Counted from the stretch's first letter, positions 35,234 through 47,356 are shown. The stretch: DNA of 64,000 nt from Vibrio sp. ES.051 (GCF_002563795.1 NZ_PDJL01000005.1:372001-436000), one strand, 5' to 3'. Notes: generated by a model not told the origin, from the letters alone. Numbers and translations are program-made.

Positions 35234-35553
35234 TGTTTTACCTTTTTTATTGTCTGAATCTACTGCATTGCACTTTCAAAGTGATGAGAGAAGCTCTGTT
35301 CCTGACAGTAGAAGAGCAAAAACTTGATTCAGTCTAAAAGAAAAAAATGGATCTAACATATTGATCTCAAGGTTATGATGCCTCGATCACTCATTATTAT
35401 TTTATAAACTGTAACGCTACGAGAATATTTCACTGAATTATAAACACTTTCACAAGCAATCGTTTTGCTGTGATCTTGCACAAACTCGAGACCAAAAAAC
35501 AAAAATGGCCAGCATAATGCTGACCATTTCATCTTTCCGTTTAGTGTTATTGA
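35234..35553. other. Intergenic region between nutA and kdsA
   Basis: These 320 bases hold the upstream region of nutA, AT-rich without a promoter I can name, and the kdsA terminator (35503-35532). No gene is visible. Confidence 0.5.
35503..35532 (-). terminator. Terminator of the hemA-kdsA operon
   Basis: AAATGG-CAGCAT and ATGCTG-CCATTT form a stem with one mismatch. On the minus strand a T-rich run follows. Confidence 0.85.
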
Positions 35554-36459
<906 letters not shown>

Positions 36460-36489
36460 TTAGTGTTTGTCGCTCTAGACATGTCACAC

Positions 36490-37305
36490 TTAGTGAAGCG
36501 TAATGTGCTTTTCACTCATCACATTAACTTGTGATTTTAGTAGATCAGACGCTGGATCGTCAGGGCATTGGTCAATAAAGTACTGAAAATCAGACACCGC
36601 GATTTGATGGCACTCCAGCTGTTGGAAAATGAAACCACGATCACGAATTTCGTAGGGGTCATCCGGCACAAAGGTTAGCGCAAGGTCTGTACAGCGTAAC
36701 GCCTGTGTGTAGTGTTCTTCACGTAACATGGCACTTTTGATAAGGGCTAACCAACGACCAATAATGGTTGGATTGTCCGCCTCTTTAAAGTGTTCCGGCT
36801 TCAGCTGTGCCAGTGGCCCTTCTTGACCAATCAGCCAAGCGTGAAGAATCCTTTTGCTTACATACTCCCCATTGAACGGGTTGATGTAATCCGGTTTTTT
36901 ATGTTCCCAATCAACTTTTAAAAGAAACTGGGTTGGAAAAGTGACGCCTTGCAATGGAAAACCGAGCTTTTTACCCAAATACAGTAAAATGGCACCTAGG
37001 CTGACAGGGATACCTTTTCGGCGATCTAGCACTTTATCAATAAAGCTATTGTCAGAAATAAAATACTCTTGCTCGTCGCCTTTAAAGCCCCACTCTTGGA
37101 AAAATAGGTGCAAAAAAGCATCAAATCGCGGCTCTTCATCCGTCTCGCCAATTAAAGCGGCTTTAGCGTCTTGGTAAAGGCGTTCCAATTCTTGCTGTGC
37201 CCAATGAACCTTAGTTTCTGGGTTGATTGCCTTGTTTAACTCAAGCGCACCTTCGACCAACGCAACGTTGTCAAAATCTTCGTCAAAAAACTCAAGCATG
37301 ACCAT
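36490..37305 (-). CDS. sirB1: SirB1 family protein
   Basis: The protein is 271 residues. The N-terminal two thirds form a transglutaminase-like (Transglut_core2) domain, with RRKGIPVSLGAILLYLGKKL and PTQFLLKVDW. The C-terminal third resembles a tetratricopeptide pair (ALRCTDLALTFVPDDPYEIR). Biochemical function is unknown. The start overlaps the sirB2 stop (TAATG), which indicates translational coupling; a second ATG two codons later is possible. Confidence 0.9.
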   Translation of the reverse strand: MVMLEFFDEDFDNVALVEGALELNKAINPETKVHWAQQELERLYQDAKAALIGETDEEPRFDAFLHLFFQEWGFKGDEQEYFISDNSFIDKVLDRRKGIPVSLGAILLYLGKKLGFPLQGVTFPTQFLLKVDWEHKKPDYINPFNGEYVSKRILHAWLIGQEGPLAQLKPEHFKEADNPTIIGRWLALIKSAMLREEHYTQALRCTDLALTFVPDDPYEIRDRGFIFQQLECHQIAVSDFQYFIDQCPDDPASDLLKSQVNVMSEKHITLH

Positions 37306-37688
37306 TACCCAAACAACGTTGGGTTTTTGGATACAGCAATATTCGCAGCCATCACTAACCAGCCCAACGCACCGAAGAAAGCAAATACTTTCAATAGTTT
37401 ATTTTTCGCTAATTTCAATGCAAAAAAGCCAAGAGCAATATACGCCAATACACAGGTAATCTTGTTTGTTAGCCATGGGGCGGCGTCGGTAAACGGAATA
37501 AAGCCAGTGATAAAAATAAGGCCAATCCCAGACACTAGTAATGCGGTATCAACGATGTGCGGGAAAACTTTTAGAAAACGATTATGACGCTTTGGTGAAT
37601 CCATCATCATGAGCGCAAATCGAATCGATAGTAATGTCGCGCTAAGTGCGATCGTCACTAAGTGAATATGTTTTAGAGCTACGTACAT
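37305..37688 (-). CDS. sirB2: SirB2 family inner-membrane protein
   Basis: The protein is 127 residues with four predicted membrane spans (about 8-26, 45-63, 76-93 and 98-118) and the SirB2 start MYVALKHIHLVTIALSATLL. Its role is unknown. It lies between prmC and sirB1 as in enteric bacteria and overlaps sirB1. Confidence 0.9.
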   Translation of the reverse strand: MYVALKHIHLVTIALSATLLSIRFALMMMDSPKRHNRFLKVFPHIVDTALLVSGIGLIFITGFIPFTDAAPWLTNKITCVLAYIALGFFALKLAKNKLLKVFAFFGALGWLVMAANIAVSKNPTLFG

Positions 37689-37730
37689 GTTTCTTCTCTT
37701 TTGATAAGTGTTTGCAGACTTGCTCGTTTA

Positions 37731-38588
37731 TTATTTGGAGGCGAAGCGACCAAATGTCACTCGGTCCTGCCCGCCATAATCTTGTTCCGTAGCAACATGA
37801 TGATAATCAAAGCCAAGCATTATCTCACGTACGGCGTCGCCTTGATCATAGCCATGCTCAAAAGCGAGCCACCCGCCTTCTTCAAGATATTGACGTGCCA
37901 GATCCGAAATATGGCGTATATCCGCTAAACCATTTTCCTCTGCGACCAATGCAGACTTTGGCTCAAAACGCACATCCCCTTGAGATAAGTGCGGATCTTT
38001 TTCATCGATATATGGTGGGTTGGAAACAATTAAAGCAAACTTTGTTCCGCTGGCGATAGGCTCAAACCAGCTACCTTGGTCAAACGTCACATTTTTAAGG
38101 TTTAATTGCGCCGCATTGTACTCGGCGAGTTCTTTTGCTTCTTGCTTAAGGTCCACCCCCATGACTTGACGTTCCGGCAACTCTGAAGCCAAAGCGATTG
38201 CAATCGCTCCCGTTCCCGTTCCGAGATCTAAAATCGGTCCAGTTTGTCCATGAGTTTTGTCCAACGCAACTTCCACTAATCGTTCAGTGTCCGGTCGTGG
38301 AATCAAGGTAGAAGGAGAGACTTTGAGCGGTAAAGACCAAAACTCGCGTTCACCTATAATGTAAGCAACGGGTTCTCCAGCTAAACGTCTTGCCAGTAAA
38401 GCATCAAACTGAGCTTGCTGCTCAGTTTCTAATCTGCTCTCTGGCCATGTAAGCAGGTAAGTTCTTGGTTTGCCGAGAACATGGCAAAGCAGAACAGCCG
38501 CATCGAGAGAAGGCGACTCTTTGCCGCCTTCTGTCAATGTTGCCGTTGCACTTTTCAGTGCTTGCTCAATAGATTGAACTTGGCTCAT
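37731..38588 (-). CDS. prmC: Release factor glutamine methyltransferase PrmC
   Basis: The protein is 285 residues, a SAM-dependent methyltransferase with GPILDLGTGTGAIAIALASE (SAM site) and NPPY in IVSNPPYIDEKD, the glutamine-binding motif. It methylates the Gln of the GGQ motif of release factors. It lies 3 bases after prfA, whose product is its substrate. Confidence 0.96.
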   Translation of the reverse strand: MSQVQSIEQALKSATATLTEGGKESPSLDAAVLLCHVLGKPRTYLLTWPESRLETEQQAQFDALLARRLAGEPVAYIIGEREFWSLPLKVSPSTLIPRPDTERLVEVALDKTHGQTGPILDLGTGTGAIAIALASELPERQVMGVDLKQEAKELAEYNAAQLNLKNVTFDQGSWFEPIASGTKFALIVSNPPYIDEKDPHLSQGDVRFEPKSALVAEENGLADIRHISDLARQYLEEGGWLAFEHGYDQGDAVREIMLGFDYHHVATEQDYGGQDRVTFGRFASK

Positions 38589-38591
38589 CGA

Positions 38592-39680
38592 TTAGCCGTT
38601 CTCTGCAAGCGCCGCTAATAGGTCCGCTTGGTGCTCTTGAATCACAGGGTCGATCAGGCTTTGTAGATCCCCTTCCATCACTTCATTCAAACGGTAGACC
38701 GTTAGGTTGATGCGGTGATCAGAAACACGACCTTGAGGGTAGTTGTAAGTACGGATACGGTCACTACGATCACCAGAGCCTAACAGGTTACGACGTGTGT
38801 CGGACACTTCGGCTGCTCGCTTCGCTTCTTCCGCTTGGATGATGCGTGCAGCCAGTACCGCCATTGCTTTCGCTTTGTTCTTATGTTGTGAACGCTCGTC
38901 CTGACACTCAACCACCGTGCCCGTTGGTAAGTGTGTAATACGAATTGCAGAATCCGTGGTGTTAACGTGCTGACCGCCTGCGCCTGACGCGCGGAAAGTA
39001 TCGATTTTCAGGTCTGCGGCCTTAATTTGCGGAATTTCCGCTTCAGGGATTTCTGCCATTACTGCAACGGTACAGGCAGAAGTATGGACACGACCTTGAG
39101 ATTCTGTTGCTGGAACACGTTGAACACGATGACCGCCAGACTCAAACTTAAGTACCCCGTACGCACCGTCGCCGCTCACTTTTGCGATCATCTCTTTGTA
39201 ACCACCGTGCTCCGCTTCGTTTGAAGACATCACTTCAATACGCCAACCTTTCTTCTCCGCGTACTTGCTGTACATACGGAACAGGTCACCCGCGAAAATA
39301 CCTGCTTCGTCCCCCCCAGCACCAGCTCGGATCTCTAGGAAACAGTTTCGATCATCGTTTGGATCTTTTGGTAGAAGAAGAATTTGCAGTTCATCAGCAA
39401 GACGTTCGATGATTTCTTTCGCCTCTTTGATTTCCTCTTGCGCCATTTCACGCATTTCTTCGTCGTCTTCGTTTGCCATCTCTTCAGCGGCGACAAGATT
39501 TTCTTGCGCTTGTTGATAAGCTTGGAAGCACTTGGTTACTTCTTCTAGTTGAGAGTATTCTCTTGATAGAGTACGGAATTTGTCCTGATCTCCAATGATG
39601 TCAGGATCACCAAGAAGATGTTGAACTTCTTCGTAACGTTCTACTAGCGTTTCTAGCTTAGTCAGAATAGAGGCATTCAT
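38592..39680 (-). CDS. prfA: Peptide chain release factor 1
   Basis: The protein is 362 residues. The GGQ motif is in [20 protein letters not shown], and the C-terminal part has [20 protein letters not shown]. It ends translation at UAA and UAG. It follows hemA by 29 bases. Confidence 0.97.
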   Translation of the reverse strand: MNASILTKLETLVERYEEVQHLLGDPDIIGDQDKFRTLSREYSQLEEVTKCFQAYQQAQENLVAAEEMANEDDEEMREMAQEEIKEAKEIIERLADELQILLLPKDPNDDRNCFLEIRAGAGGDEAGIFAGDLFRMYSKYAEKKGWRIEVMSSNEAEHGGYKEMIAKVSGDGAYGVLKFESGGHRVQRVPATESQGRVHTSACTVAVMAEIPEAEIPQIKAADLKIDTFRASGAGGQHVNTTDSAIRITHLPTGTVVECQDERSQHKNKAKAMAVLAARIIQAEEAKRAAEVSDTRRNLLGSGDRSDRIRTYNYPQGRVSDHRINLTVYRLNEVMEGDLQSLIDPVIQEHQADLLAALAENG

Positions 39681-39709
39681 AATGTCGTTTTCTTAATAAA
39701 AAGCGTGAG

Positions 39710-40966
39710 TTATAGATCATCCAAACCAAGTGCTTGGCGGATAATCGTTAATTTTGCTGGTTCGCCTTGCTCTGCCGCATTTTGCAATGCTCGAGTAGGG
39801 GCGTGAATCAGTTTGTTGGTGAGTTTATTACTGAGTTCGCGCAGCACTTTCTCCGGCTCTGCGCCAGCAGCTAATGATTGCAAACTTTTACTCAGTAACT
39901 CTTCACGTATTTCACTGGCTGCTTTACGGTAGTCACGGATACTATCCACCGCTTGGAGTGAACGCAACCACGTCATAAACGCAGCGCTCTCTTCACTGAC
40001 AATTGCTTCAGCTTGAATCGCTTCTACTCTACGTTGCTCAATGTTGCTGTCGATAATCGATTGCAAATCATCGACAGAATACAAATACGCATCATTGAGC
40101 TCACCGACTTCCGATTCCACATCTCTTGGTACCGCAATATCAACCAGCAAGATGGGTTGATGTCGGCGCTGTTTAAGTGCCGTTTCCACCATACCTTTAC
40201 CAATAATAGGCAAAGGACTCGCAGTTGAACTGATCACGATATCCGCTTTTGCCAGATGATCAGGTATTTCATTCAGGCTGATCACTTCGGCACCAAATTG
40301 TTTAGCTAAGCCTTGCGCCCGCTCTTTGGTGCGGTTCGCCACGATCATTTTAGAGCAACCGTTGGACGCTAGATGCTTAGCAACCAATTCTATGGTTTCA
40401 CCCGCACCAACTAAAAGCACGGTTGAATCAGATAAAGATTCAAAAATATGTTTTGCCAATGTACATGCGGCATAAGCCACAGACACAGCATTACCACCGA
40501 TGTCGGTTTCCGTTCGAACACGTTTTGCAACAGAAAATGTTTTTTGGAACAGCTTATCAATCGACGTATCGACAGCTTGGTGATCTCGTGAGTCAGAAAA
40601 CGCTTGTTTTACCTGACCCAAAATCTGAGGTTCACCTAATACCAGAGAATCAAGACCGCATGATACGCGCATCAAATGTTTAATTGCGGCTTGTTCTTCA
40701 TGCACATACAAGCTCGGCATTAAGTCTTCTCGGCTCACTTGATGAAATTGAGCAAGCCAATCGATTAACTTGTTTCGCGCTCCTTGCTTAACATCGCAGT
40801 ACAACTCAGTTCGGTTACAGGTTGAAACAATCACACTGCCGTTAACCGCTTCGTGCTGTTTAAGTTGCTCGAGTGCCGGCCCGAGTTTATCCGGACCAAA
40901 CGCCACCTTCTCTCGCAAGTCGACAGACGCTGTATTGTGATTGATTCCAATAGCAAGCAAGGACAT
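39710..40966 (-). CDS. hemA: Glutamyl-tRNA reductase
   Basis: The protein is 418 residues. The catalytic Cys lies near residue 50 in [13 protein letters not shown]; the NADP-binding part shows [19 protein letters not shown]. It makes glutamate-1-semialdehyde from Glu-tRNA, the first step of haem synthesis. It heads the operon that ends with kdsA and diverges from lolB. Confidence 0.97.
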   Translation of the reverse strand: MSLLAIGINHNTASVDLREKVAFGPDKLGPALEQLKQHEAVNGSVIVSTCNRTELYCDVKQGARNKLIDWLAQFHQVSREDLMPSLYVHEEQAAIKHLMRVSCGLDSLVLGEPQILGQVKQAFSDSRDHQAVDTSIDKLFQKTFSVAKRVRTETDIGGNAVSVAYAACTLAKHIFESLSDSTVLLVGAGETIELVAKHLASNGCSKMIVANRTKERAQGLAKQFGAEVISLNEIPDHLAKADIVISSTASPLPIIGKGMVETALKQRRHQPILLVDIAVPRDVESEVGELNDAYLYSVDDLQSIIDSNIEQRRVEAIQAEAIVSEESAAFMTWLRSLQAVDSIRDYRKAASEIREELLSKSLQSLAAGAEPEKVLRELSNKLTNKLIHAPTRALQNAAEQGEPAKLTIIRQALGLDDL

Positions 40967-41100
40967 CTAACGTGGTATCTCTGAGATAGGTTATAAAATA
41001 GGTTCAGAATTTTACTGTAAGCACGCAGTTATTGAAAGGGTAAGCCGGATTTGTTTTCCTACGTGTGTCTTTTCAATGCTATAGTTGTGAGCGATTCTCG

Positions 41101-41739
41101 ATGAAACTGATTAATAAGCCATCAACCATGACCTTACGCTCCTTTATTATTTTTTCTTTGTCGAGCTTACTACTCGCTGGCTGTACTTCCGTTCCCGAGA
41201 GTATCACCAGCGTTGAATGGCAAGCTCACGAGCAACGACTTGAAGCCATTCAAGATTTTCAAGCGACAGGCAAGCTAGGTTATATTGGTCCGGACCAAAG
41301 ACAAAACCTAAACTTTTTTTGGAAACACTCGGCGGCACTCAGCCAACTTCGCTTAACGACCATCCTTGGGCAAACCGCACTAAAGCTCACTATAACGCCG
41401 CAGGGTGCAACGGTAGAGACTTACGATGATCAAACCCTCTCATCAAGCAGCGCTAATCAACTCATTTACCGCCTAACTGGTTTGATGATGCCCGTCGATA
41501 ATATGCCTGACTGGTTATTGGGTTTACCGACCGATGCAGACAAGTTCCAATTATCTCCTACAAATACACTGCAAGCTCTAAACAAACAAATTGGTTTAAA
41601 TAACTGGAACATTGCTTATCAGCGTTATGGTGATATTCAATGGCATGAGCAGACACTGCCCCTTCCAAGCCAACTGAGACTCACCTCGTCAGACGTCAAA
41701 ATAAATTTAGTGATTACAAAATGGAACATCACCCAATGA
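41101..41739 (+). CDS. lolB: Outer-membrane lipoprotein insertase LolB
   Basis: The protein is 212 residues from this start. The lipoprotein signal ends at SLLLAGC, and the core has [20 protein letters not shown] and [20 protein letters not shown]. It receives lipoproteins from LolA and inserts them in the outer membrane. The start is uncertain: ATG at 41101 or at 41128 (203 residues, a more usual signal length), and neither has a clear ribosome site. A TATAGT box at 41080-41085 may be the -10 element, which would favour 41128. The stop overlaps the ispE start. Confidence 0.9.
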   Translation: MKLINKPSTMTLRSFIIFSLSSLLLAGCTSVPESITSVEWQAHEQRLEAIQDFQATGKLGYIGPDQRQNLNFFWKHSAALSQLRLTTILGQTALKLTITPQGATVETYDDQTLSSSSANQLIYRLTGLMMPVDNMPDWLLGLPTDADKFQLSPTNTLQALNKQIGLNNWNIAYQRYGDIQWHEQTLPLPSQLRLTSSDVKINLVITKWNITQ

Positions 41740-42608
41740 TCGAACTTTCAACCCGCTGGCCTTCTCCTGCGAAATTGAATCTCTTTCTTTACATTAATGG
41801 CCGTACAGAAAACGGTTATCACGAGCTGCAAACACTTTTCCAGTTCGTCGATCATGGCGACGAACTGACTATCCAAGCCAATCATTCTGGCAAAATCACC
41901 ATTTCGCCGGAGATAGAAGGCGTTCCTCTTCAAGATAATTTAATTTGGAAAGCTGCAACCGCATTACAAACTTACGCAAATTGCCCGTTTGGCGCGCACA
42001 TTGAGCTGCATAAAGTCTTGCCTATGGGTGGCGGCATCGGTGGCGGTTCGTCAAACGCCGCAACCGCGTTAGTTGCGCTCAACTATTTGTGGCAACTTGA
42101 ATTGACGGATGACGAGCTGGCTGAAATCGGCTTAACACTTGGGGCAGATGTCCCAGTGTTTATAAGAGGGTTTGCAGCTTTTGCGGAAGGTGTAGGCGAA
42201 AAGCTCTCTCCCGCTTATCCGGAAGAAAAATGGTACCTCGTTGTTAGACCGGATGTTTCTATCGCTACTGTGGATGTATTTCGTCATCCAGACTTGACGA
42301 GAAACACACCAAAACGAGATTTAGAAACGCTTTTGAATACGCCAAGCGTAAACGATTGCGAAAAAATTGTACGAATGCTCTACCCAGAGGTTGATAAGAA
42401 ACTTTCTTGGCTGCTACAATACGCGCCGTCAAGATTGACGGGGACAGGCTCTTGCATTTTTGCTGAGTTTTCAAGCAAACCTGAAGCAGAAACTATCCTT
42501 GCACAACTCTCTGATAATGTCTCGGCATTTGTCGCTCAAGGGCGCAATATTTCGCCGCTAAAAGAGACCTTGGCTGAATACCAATCAGCCTCACACCGAC
42601 CTATTTAA
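41736..42608 (+). CDS. ispE: 4-diphosphocytidyl-2-C-methyl-D-erythritol kinase
   Basis: The protein is 290 residues, GHMP kinase family, with the ATP loop [20 protein letters not shown] and [11 protein letters not shown] near the end. It phosphorylates CDP-methylerythritol in the MEP isoprenoid pathway. The start at 41736 overlaps the lolB stop (ATGA). prs follows after 27 bases, the order seen in E. coli. Confidence 0.96.
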   Translation: MIELSTRWPSPAKLNLFLYINGRTENGYHELQTLFQFVDHGDELTIQANHSGKITISPEIEGVPLQDNLIWKAATALQTYANCPFGAHIELHKVLPMGGGIGGGSSNAATALVALNYLWQLELTDDELAEIGLTLGADVPVFIRGFAAFAEGVGEKLSPAYPEEKWYLVVRPDVSIATVDVFRHPDLTRNTPKRDLETLLNTPSVNDCEKIVRMLYPEVDKKLSWLLQYAPSRLTGTGSCIFAEFSSKPEAETILAQLSDNVSAFVAQGRNISPLKETLAEYQSASHRPI

Positions 42609-42635
42609 ACTGGACGCAAACCTGAGGTTTCCACC

Positions 42636-43580
42636 GTGCCTGATATGAAGCTATTTGCTGGTAACGCAACACCTGAACTAGCCCAACGTATTGCTGATCG
42701 TCTTTACATCTCTCTTGGTGATGCATCTGTTTCTCGCTTTTCTGATGGCGAAGTTGCAGTTCAAATCAATGAGAATGTTCGTGGTAGCGATGTTTTCATC
42801 ATTCAATCCACTTGTGCACCGACTAACGACAACCTAATGGAACTGGTTGTTATGATTGATGCAATGCGCCGTGCTTCAGCAGGCCGTATCACTGCTGTTA
42901 TCCCTTACTTCGGCTACGCTCGCCAAGATCGCCGTGTACGTTCTTCGCGTGTGCCAATCACTGCAAAAGTTGTTGCTGATTTCCTATCTAACGTTGGCGT
43001 TGACCGCGTTCTTACTATCGACCTGCACGCAGAGCAAATCCAAGGTTTCTTCGATGTACCTGTAGACAACATCTTTGGCACTCCAGTGCTACTTGAAGAT
43101 ATGCAGGCTCGTGGGCTAGATCACCCTGTTGTCGTCTCTCCAGATCTAGGTGGTGTTGTTCGCGCTCGCGCAACAGCGAAAGCGCTAGGTGATATCGACA
43201 TTGCCATCGTCGATAAGCGTCGTCCACGTGCAAATGTTTCTGAAGTGATGAACCTCATCGGTGACGTTGAAGGTCGTGACTGTGTGATTGTTGATGACAT
43301 GATCGATACTGGCGGCACGTTATGTAAAGCAGCAGAAGCGCTTAAAGAGCGTGGTGCTAAGCGTGTATTCGCTTACGCAACTCACGCAGTATTCTCAGGC
43401 AACGCGGCGGACAACATTAAGAACTCCGTTCTTGATCAAGTTATTGTGACTGACTCTATCTCTCTATCTAAAGAGATGGCAGCAACTGGCAAAGTGACCA
43501 CACTAAGCCTATCTCGCATGCTCGCTGAGGCGATTCGTCGTATCAGCAACGAAGAATCAATTTCTGCAATGTTCAACTAA
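42636..43580 (+). CDS. prs: Ribose-phosphate pyrophosphokinase
   Basis: The protein is 314 residues with [20 protein letters not shown] and the PRPP-binding stretch [20 protein letters not shown]. It makes PRPP for nucleotide, His and Trp synthesis. The start is GTG at 42636 with TGAGG 8 bases upstream, giving [10 protein letters not shown] as in E. coli, which also uses GTG. Confidence 0.97.
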   Translation: MPDMKLFAGNATPELAQRIADRLYISLGDASVSRFSDGEVAVQINENVRGSDVFIIQSTCAPTNDNLMELVVMIDAMRRASAGRITAVIPYFGYARQDRRVRSSRVPITAKVVADFLSNVGVDRVLTIDLHAEQIQGFFDVPVDNIFGTPVLLEDMQARGLDHPVVVSPDLGGVVRARATAKALGDIDIAIVDKRRPRANVSEVMNLIGDVEGRDCVIVDDMIDTGGTLCKAAEALKERGAKRVFAYATHAVFSGNAADNIKNSVLDQVIVTDSISLSKEMAATGKVTTLSLSRMLAEAIRRISNEESISAMFN

Positions 43581-43610
43581 TACAGACGTTTCAGATAAAC
43601 CAAATTGAAA

Positions 43611-43637
43611 GCCCCCCTCTTTAGGGGTGTTTTTTAT
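43611..43637 (+). terminator. Terminator of prs
   Basis: CCCCT, CTTT, AGGGG is followed by TGTTTTTTATT. The stem is short but the T run is good. Confidence 0.75.
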
Positions 43638-43818
43638 TCTATATCTAAGATGCCAATTTCAGAACGTTGCCGCACCTATCGACTAAGTGACTCTCGCAGA
43701 ACTACAGTTCTTGGGGTTACTTGGGGGGTATTAATCGAACGAAAATCACTTGGTCGCCCACTGTGAGTTTTCTGTGCTATCATACTGCGCTTTTTGAGAT
43801 TCCAGAGAGATCCTAACC

Positions 43819-44409
43819 TTGAGTCAACCAATCAAACTTCTTGTTGGTCTTGCTAATCCGGGACCAGAATATGCCAGAACCCGTCACAATGCAGGGGCTT
43901 GGGTTGTAGAAGAATTAGCACGCGTTCACAACGTTACACTGAAGAATGAACCAAAGTTTTTTGGCCTAACCGGGCGCATTATGGTCAACGGCCAGGATCT
44001 CCGTTTGCTTATCCCTACCACTTTCATGAATCTATCGGGTAAATCGGTCGCTGCTTTAGCGAAGTTTTATCAAATTAAGCCTGAAGAAATCATGGTCGCT
44101 CATGACGAGCTAGATTTACCGCCGGGTGTCGCTAAATTTAAAAAAGGTGGTGGTCACGGAGGGCATAACGGCCTGCGTGATACCATTAGCAAACTGGGCA
44201 ACAACAAAGATTTTTATCGTCTTCGTATTGGCATTGGTCATCCGGGACACAAAGATAAAGTGGCGGGTTTTGTACTAGGTAAAGCTCCAGCAAAAGAACA
44301 AGAGCTTTTAGACGCCGCGGCTGATGAAGCTGTTCGCTGTCTAGACATCCTAATTAAGGATGGCCTATCTAAAGCACAAAATCGCCTCCACACGTTCAAA
44401 GCTGAATAA
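43819..44409 (+). CDS. pth: Peptidyl-tRNA hydrolase
   Basis: The protein is 196 residues. It begins [20 protein letters not shown] with the catalytic His in RHNAG, and has [20 protein letters not shown] and GHNGLRD. It frees tRNA from stalled peptides. The start is TTG at 43819, as the family N-terminus ([16 protein letters not shown]) demands. ychF begins 10 bases after the stop. Confidence 0.96.
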   Translation: MSQPIKLLVGLANPGPEYARTRHNAGAWVVEELARVHNVTLKNEPKFFGLTGRIMVNGQDLRLLIPTTFMNLSGKSVAALAKFYQIKPEEIMVAHDELDLPPGVAKFKKGGGHGGHNGLRDTISKLGNNKDFYRLRIGIGHPGHKDKVAGFVLGKAPAKEQELLDAAADEAVRCLDILIKDGLSKAQNRLHTFKAE

Positions 44410-44419
44410 GGTTACTATC

Positions 44420-45511
44420 ATGGGTTTTAAATGTGGCATCGTTGGTCTACCTAACGTGGGTAAATCAACTCTGTTCAACGCACTAACTAAAGCGGGCATC
44501 GAAGCAGCAAACTTCCCGTTCTGTACTATCGAACCAAACACTGGTGTGGTTCCTGTGCCCGATCTACGTCTAGACGCATTAGCAAAGATCGTTAACCCAC
44601 AGAAAGTTCTGCCTACTACAATGGAATTCGTAGACATTGCGGGTCTAGTTGCAGGCGCATCACGTGGTGAAGGCCTAGGTAACAAATTCCTAGCTAACAT
44701 CCGAGAAACTGACGCTATCGGTCACGTTGTTCGTTGTTTCGAAAACGACAACATTGTTCACGTTTCAGGTAAAGTATCTCCAATCGAAGATATTGAAGTT
44801 ATCAACCTTGAGCTCGCAATGGCTGACCTTGATGCTTGTGAGCGTGCGATTCAACGTAACGCGAAGAAGGCAAAAGGCGGCGATAAAGACGCAAAATTCG
44901 AACTGGCAGTACTAGAAAAGTTGCTTCCTGTTTTAACAGAAGGTGGGATGGCACGCACTGTTGAGCTTGCTAAAGAAGAGCTCGCAGCAGTAGGTTACCT
45001 GAACTTTCTAACTCTAAAGCCAACGATGTATATCGCTAACGTTAATGAAGACGGTTTTGAAGACAACGCATACCTCGACGCAGTCCGTGAATACGCTGCA
45101 AAAGAAAACAACATTGTTGTTCCAGTATGTGCGGCAATCGAGTCAGAGATGGCGGAACTGGAAGATGACGAACGTGAAGAGTTTTTAGCGGATCTTGGTA
45201 TTGAAGAGCCGGGGCTAAACCGTGTTATCCGTGCAGGTTACGAGCTACTTAACTTACACACTTACTTCACGGCCGGCGTTAAAGAAGTACGTGCATGGAC
45301 AATCCCTGTAGGGGCAACAGCGCCCAAAGCAGCAGGTAAGATCCATACCGACTTTGAAAAAGGCTTTATTCGTGCAGAAGTGGTGGCTTACGACGATTTC
45401 ATCCAATACAACGGTGAAAGTGGCGCAAAAGACGCAGGTAAATGGCGTCTAGAAGGTAAAGAATACATAGTTAAAGACGGTGATGTCGTGCACTTCCGCT
45501 TCAACGTTTAA
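44420..45511 (+). CDS. ychF: Redox-regulated ATPase YchF
   Basis: The protein is 363 residues of the Obg-like family, with P loop [14 protein letters not shown], the switch [20 protein letters not shown] and a C-terminal TGS domain ([20 protein letters not shown]). It binds ATP rather than GTP and associates with ribosomes; exact role is debated. It is co-transcribed with pth. The start at 44420 gives MGFKCGIVG. Confidence 0.96.
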   Translation: MGFKCGIVGLPNVGKSTLFNALTKAGIEAANFPFCTIEPNTGVVPVPDLRLDALAKIVNPQKVLPTTMEFVDIAGLVAGASRGEGLGNKFLANIRETDAIGHVVRCFENDNIVHVSGKVSPIEDIEVINLELAMADLDACERAIQRNAKKAKGGDKDAKFELAVLEKLLPVLTEGGMARTVELAKEELAAVGYLNFLTLKPTMYIANVNEDGFEDNAYLDAVREYAAKENNIVVPVCAAIESEMAELEDDEREEFLADLGIEEPGLNRVIRAGYELLNLHTYFTAGVKEVRAWTIPVGATAPKAAGKIHTDFEKGFIRAEVVAYDDFIQYNGESGAKDAGKWRLEGKEYIVKDGDVVHFRFNV

Positions 45512-45548
45512 TTAAATGAATGAATTTTAAACATTTCATTTACACTAA

Positions 45549-45575
45549 AAGCCAGCCGTTGTGCTGGTTTTTTTA
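45549..45575 (+). terminator. Terminator of pth-ychF
   Basis: CCAGC, CGTTGT, GCTGG is followed by seven T residues. Confidence 0.85.
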
Positions 45576-45709
45576 TGTTTCCAATCAAAGTTCAAAAAAT
45601 TAACTACCTAATTGCAAGCTAATTTATTTCCAGTTTTAGATCATAAACGCGCCTCTTTGTTCAAAAAGAAAGCGAACAAGGTTTTTTCCGAAATTTATAA
45701 AAAAAACTG

Positions 45710-45745
45710 TTGACGGATCTCACTCAACTTCGCATAATGCGCGCC
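45710..45745 (+). promoter_or_regulatory. Stringent-type promoter of the tRNA array
   Basis: TTGACG, 17 bases, CATAAT, then the discriminator GCGCGCC. A GC-rich discriminator is the mark of rRNA and tRNA promoters shut down by ppGpp. An A/T-rich stretch just upstream resembles an UP element. It lies about 50 bases before the first tRNA. Confidence 0.85.
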
Positions 45746-45793
45746 GTTCCCGACGACAAGACCACAAAGCGTTGAGAACAAAGATATGGTTTT

Positions 45794-45870
45794 GGCTACG
45801 TAGCTCAGCTGGTTAGAGCACATCACTCATAATGATGGGGTCACAGGTTCGAATCCCGTCGTAGCCACCA
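45794..45870 (+). tRNA. tRNA-Met (CAT), elongator, copy 1
   Basis: A 77-base cloverleaf with anticodon loop CTCATAA, close to E. coli metT. It opens the array. Confidence 0.96.
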
Positions 45871-45911
45871 TCCCTAAACGTTCTTTTATATAAGAGCTGT
45901 TAGGGATAGAT

Positions 45912-45996
45912 GCGGAAGTGGCGGAATTGGTAGACGCACCAGATTTAGGTTCTGGCGCCGCAAGGTGTGAGAGTTCAAGTCTCTCCTTCCGCACCA
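45912..45996 (+). tRNA. tRNA-Leu (TAG), copy 1
   Basis: An 85-base class II tRNA with anticodon loop TTTAGGT and a long variable arm (GCGCCGCAAGGTGT). It resembles E. coli leuW. Confidence 0.96.
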
Positions 45997-46047
45997 TTCT
46001 TTCTCTTAAAAAGAAAGATTAAGTAGTCTTTGGATTATTTAAGCTGT

Positions 46048-46122
46048 AGGGCTATCGCCAAGCGGTAAGGCAGCGGCTTTTGATGCCGCCATTCCCTGGT
46101 TCGAATCCAGGTAGCCCTGCCA
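46048..46122 (+). tRNA. tRNA-Gln (TTG), copy 1
   Basis: A 75-base cloverleaf with acceptor AGGGCT / AGCCCT and anticodon loop TTTTGAT. It resembles E. coli glnU. Confidence 0.95.
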
Positions 46123-46199
46123 TTATTCCAGTGAGATTCCTTTATAAAAGGGGTTGTCACTAAGAGCGCGAAGGTTTATATTGTTTCGCTCTAAAAGAT

Positions 46200-46276
46200 G
46201 GCTACGTAGCTCAGCTGGTTAGAGCACATCACTCATAATGATGGGGTCACAGGTTCGAATCCCGTCGTAGCCACCA
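46200..46276 (+). tRNA. tRNA-Met (CAT), elongator, copy 2
   Basis: Identical to copy 1 over all 77 bases. Confidence 0.96.
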
Positions 46277-46330
46277 TAAACAACGTTACTAAGGTTTTTA
46301 CCAATCACCTTAATAACTACAGAATAAGTT

Positions 46331-46415
46331 GCGGAAGTGGCGGAATTGGTAGACGCACCAGATTTAGGTTCTGGCGCCGCAAGGTGTGAGAGTTCAAGTC
46401 TCTCCTTCCGCACCA
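46331..46415 (+). tRNA. tRNA-Leu (TAG), copy 2
   Basis: Identical to copy 1 over 85 bases. Confidence 0.96.
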
Positions 46416-46465
46416 TTCTTTCTCTCGATAAGAGAAGTTAAGTAGTCTTTGACTATTTAAGCTGT

Positions 46466-46540
46466 AGGGCTATCGCCAAGCGGTAAGGCAGCGGCTTTTG
46501 ATGCCGCCATTCCCTGGTTCGAATCCAGGTAGCCCTGCCA
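46466..46540 (+). tRNA. tRNA-Gln (TTG), copy 2
   Basis: Identical to copy 1 over 75 bases. Confidence 0.95.
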
Positions 46541-46593
46541 CATACAACGATATTGAGATTTTACCAATTATCTTGATATCTACAGATCAAGTT

Positions 46594-46678
46594 GCGGAAG
46601 TGGCGGAATTGGTAGACGCACCAGATTTAGGTTCTGGCGCCGCAAGGTGTGAGAGTTCAAGTCTCTCCTTCCGCACCA
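46594..46678 (+). tRNA. tRNA-Leu (TAG), copy 3
   Basis: Identical to copy 1. It is joined to the preceding Gln gene by the 53-base hairpin spacer. Confidence 0.96.
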
Positions 46679-46729
46679 TTCTTTCTCTTAAAAAAGAGAA
46701 ATTAAGTAGTCTTTGGCTATTTAATTTGT

Positions 46730-46804
46730 AGGGCTATCGCCAAGCGGTAAGGCAGCGGCTTTTGATGCCGCCATTCCCTGGTTCGAATCCAGGTAGCCCT
46801 GCCA
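46730..46804 (+). tRNA. tRNA-Gln (TTG), copy 3
   Basis: Identical to copy 1. Confidence 0.95.
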
Positions 46805-46857
46805 CATACAACGATGTTGAGATTTTACCAATTATCTTGATATCTATAGATCAAGTT

Positions 46858-46942
46858 GCGGAAGTGGCGGAATTGGTAGACGCACCAGATTTAGGTTCTG
46901 GCGCCGCAAGGTGTGAGAGTTCAAGTCTCTCCTTCCGCACCA
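46858..46942 (+). tRNA. tRNA-Leu (TAG), copy 4
   Basis: Identical to copy 1. Confidence 0.96.
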
Positions 46943-46992
46943 TTCTTTCTCTCGATAAGAGAAGTTAAGTAGTCTTTGACTATTTAAGCTGT

Positions 46993-47067
46993 AGGGCTAT
47001 CGCCAAGCGGTAAGGCAGCGGCTTTTGATGCCGCCATTCCCTGGTTCGAATCCAGGTAGCCCTGCCA
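46993..47067 (+). tRNA. tRNA-Gln (TTG), copy 4
   Basis: Identical to copy 1. Confidence 0.95.
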
Positions 47068-47120
47068 CATACAACGATATTGAGATTTTACCAATTATCT
47101 TGATATCTATAGATCAAGTT

Positions 47121-47205
47121 GCGGAAGTGGCGGAATTGGTAGACGCACCAGATTTAGGTTCTGGCGCCGCAAGGTGTGAGAGTTCAAGTCTCTCCTTCCG
47201 CACCA
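47121..47205 (+). tRNA. tRNA-Leu (TAG), copy 5
   Basis: Identical to copy 1. A short spacer leads to a Met gene instead of Gln. Confidence 0.96.
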
Positions 47206-47227
47206 TTCTTGTTCAAATGTTTAAAAT

Positions 47228-47304
47228 GGCTACGTAGCTCAGCTGGTTAGAGCACATCACTCATAATGATGGGGTCACAGGTTCGAATCCCGTCGTAGCC
47301 ACCA
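47228..47304 (+). tRNA. tRNA-Met (CAT), elongator, copy 3
   Basis: Identical to copy 1. Confidence 0.96.
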
Positions 47305-47356
47305 TAAAAACGTTATTAAGGTTTTACCGATTACCTTAATAACTACAGAATAAGTT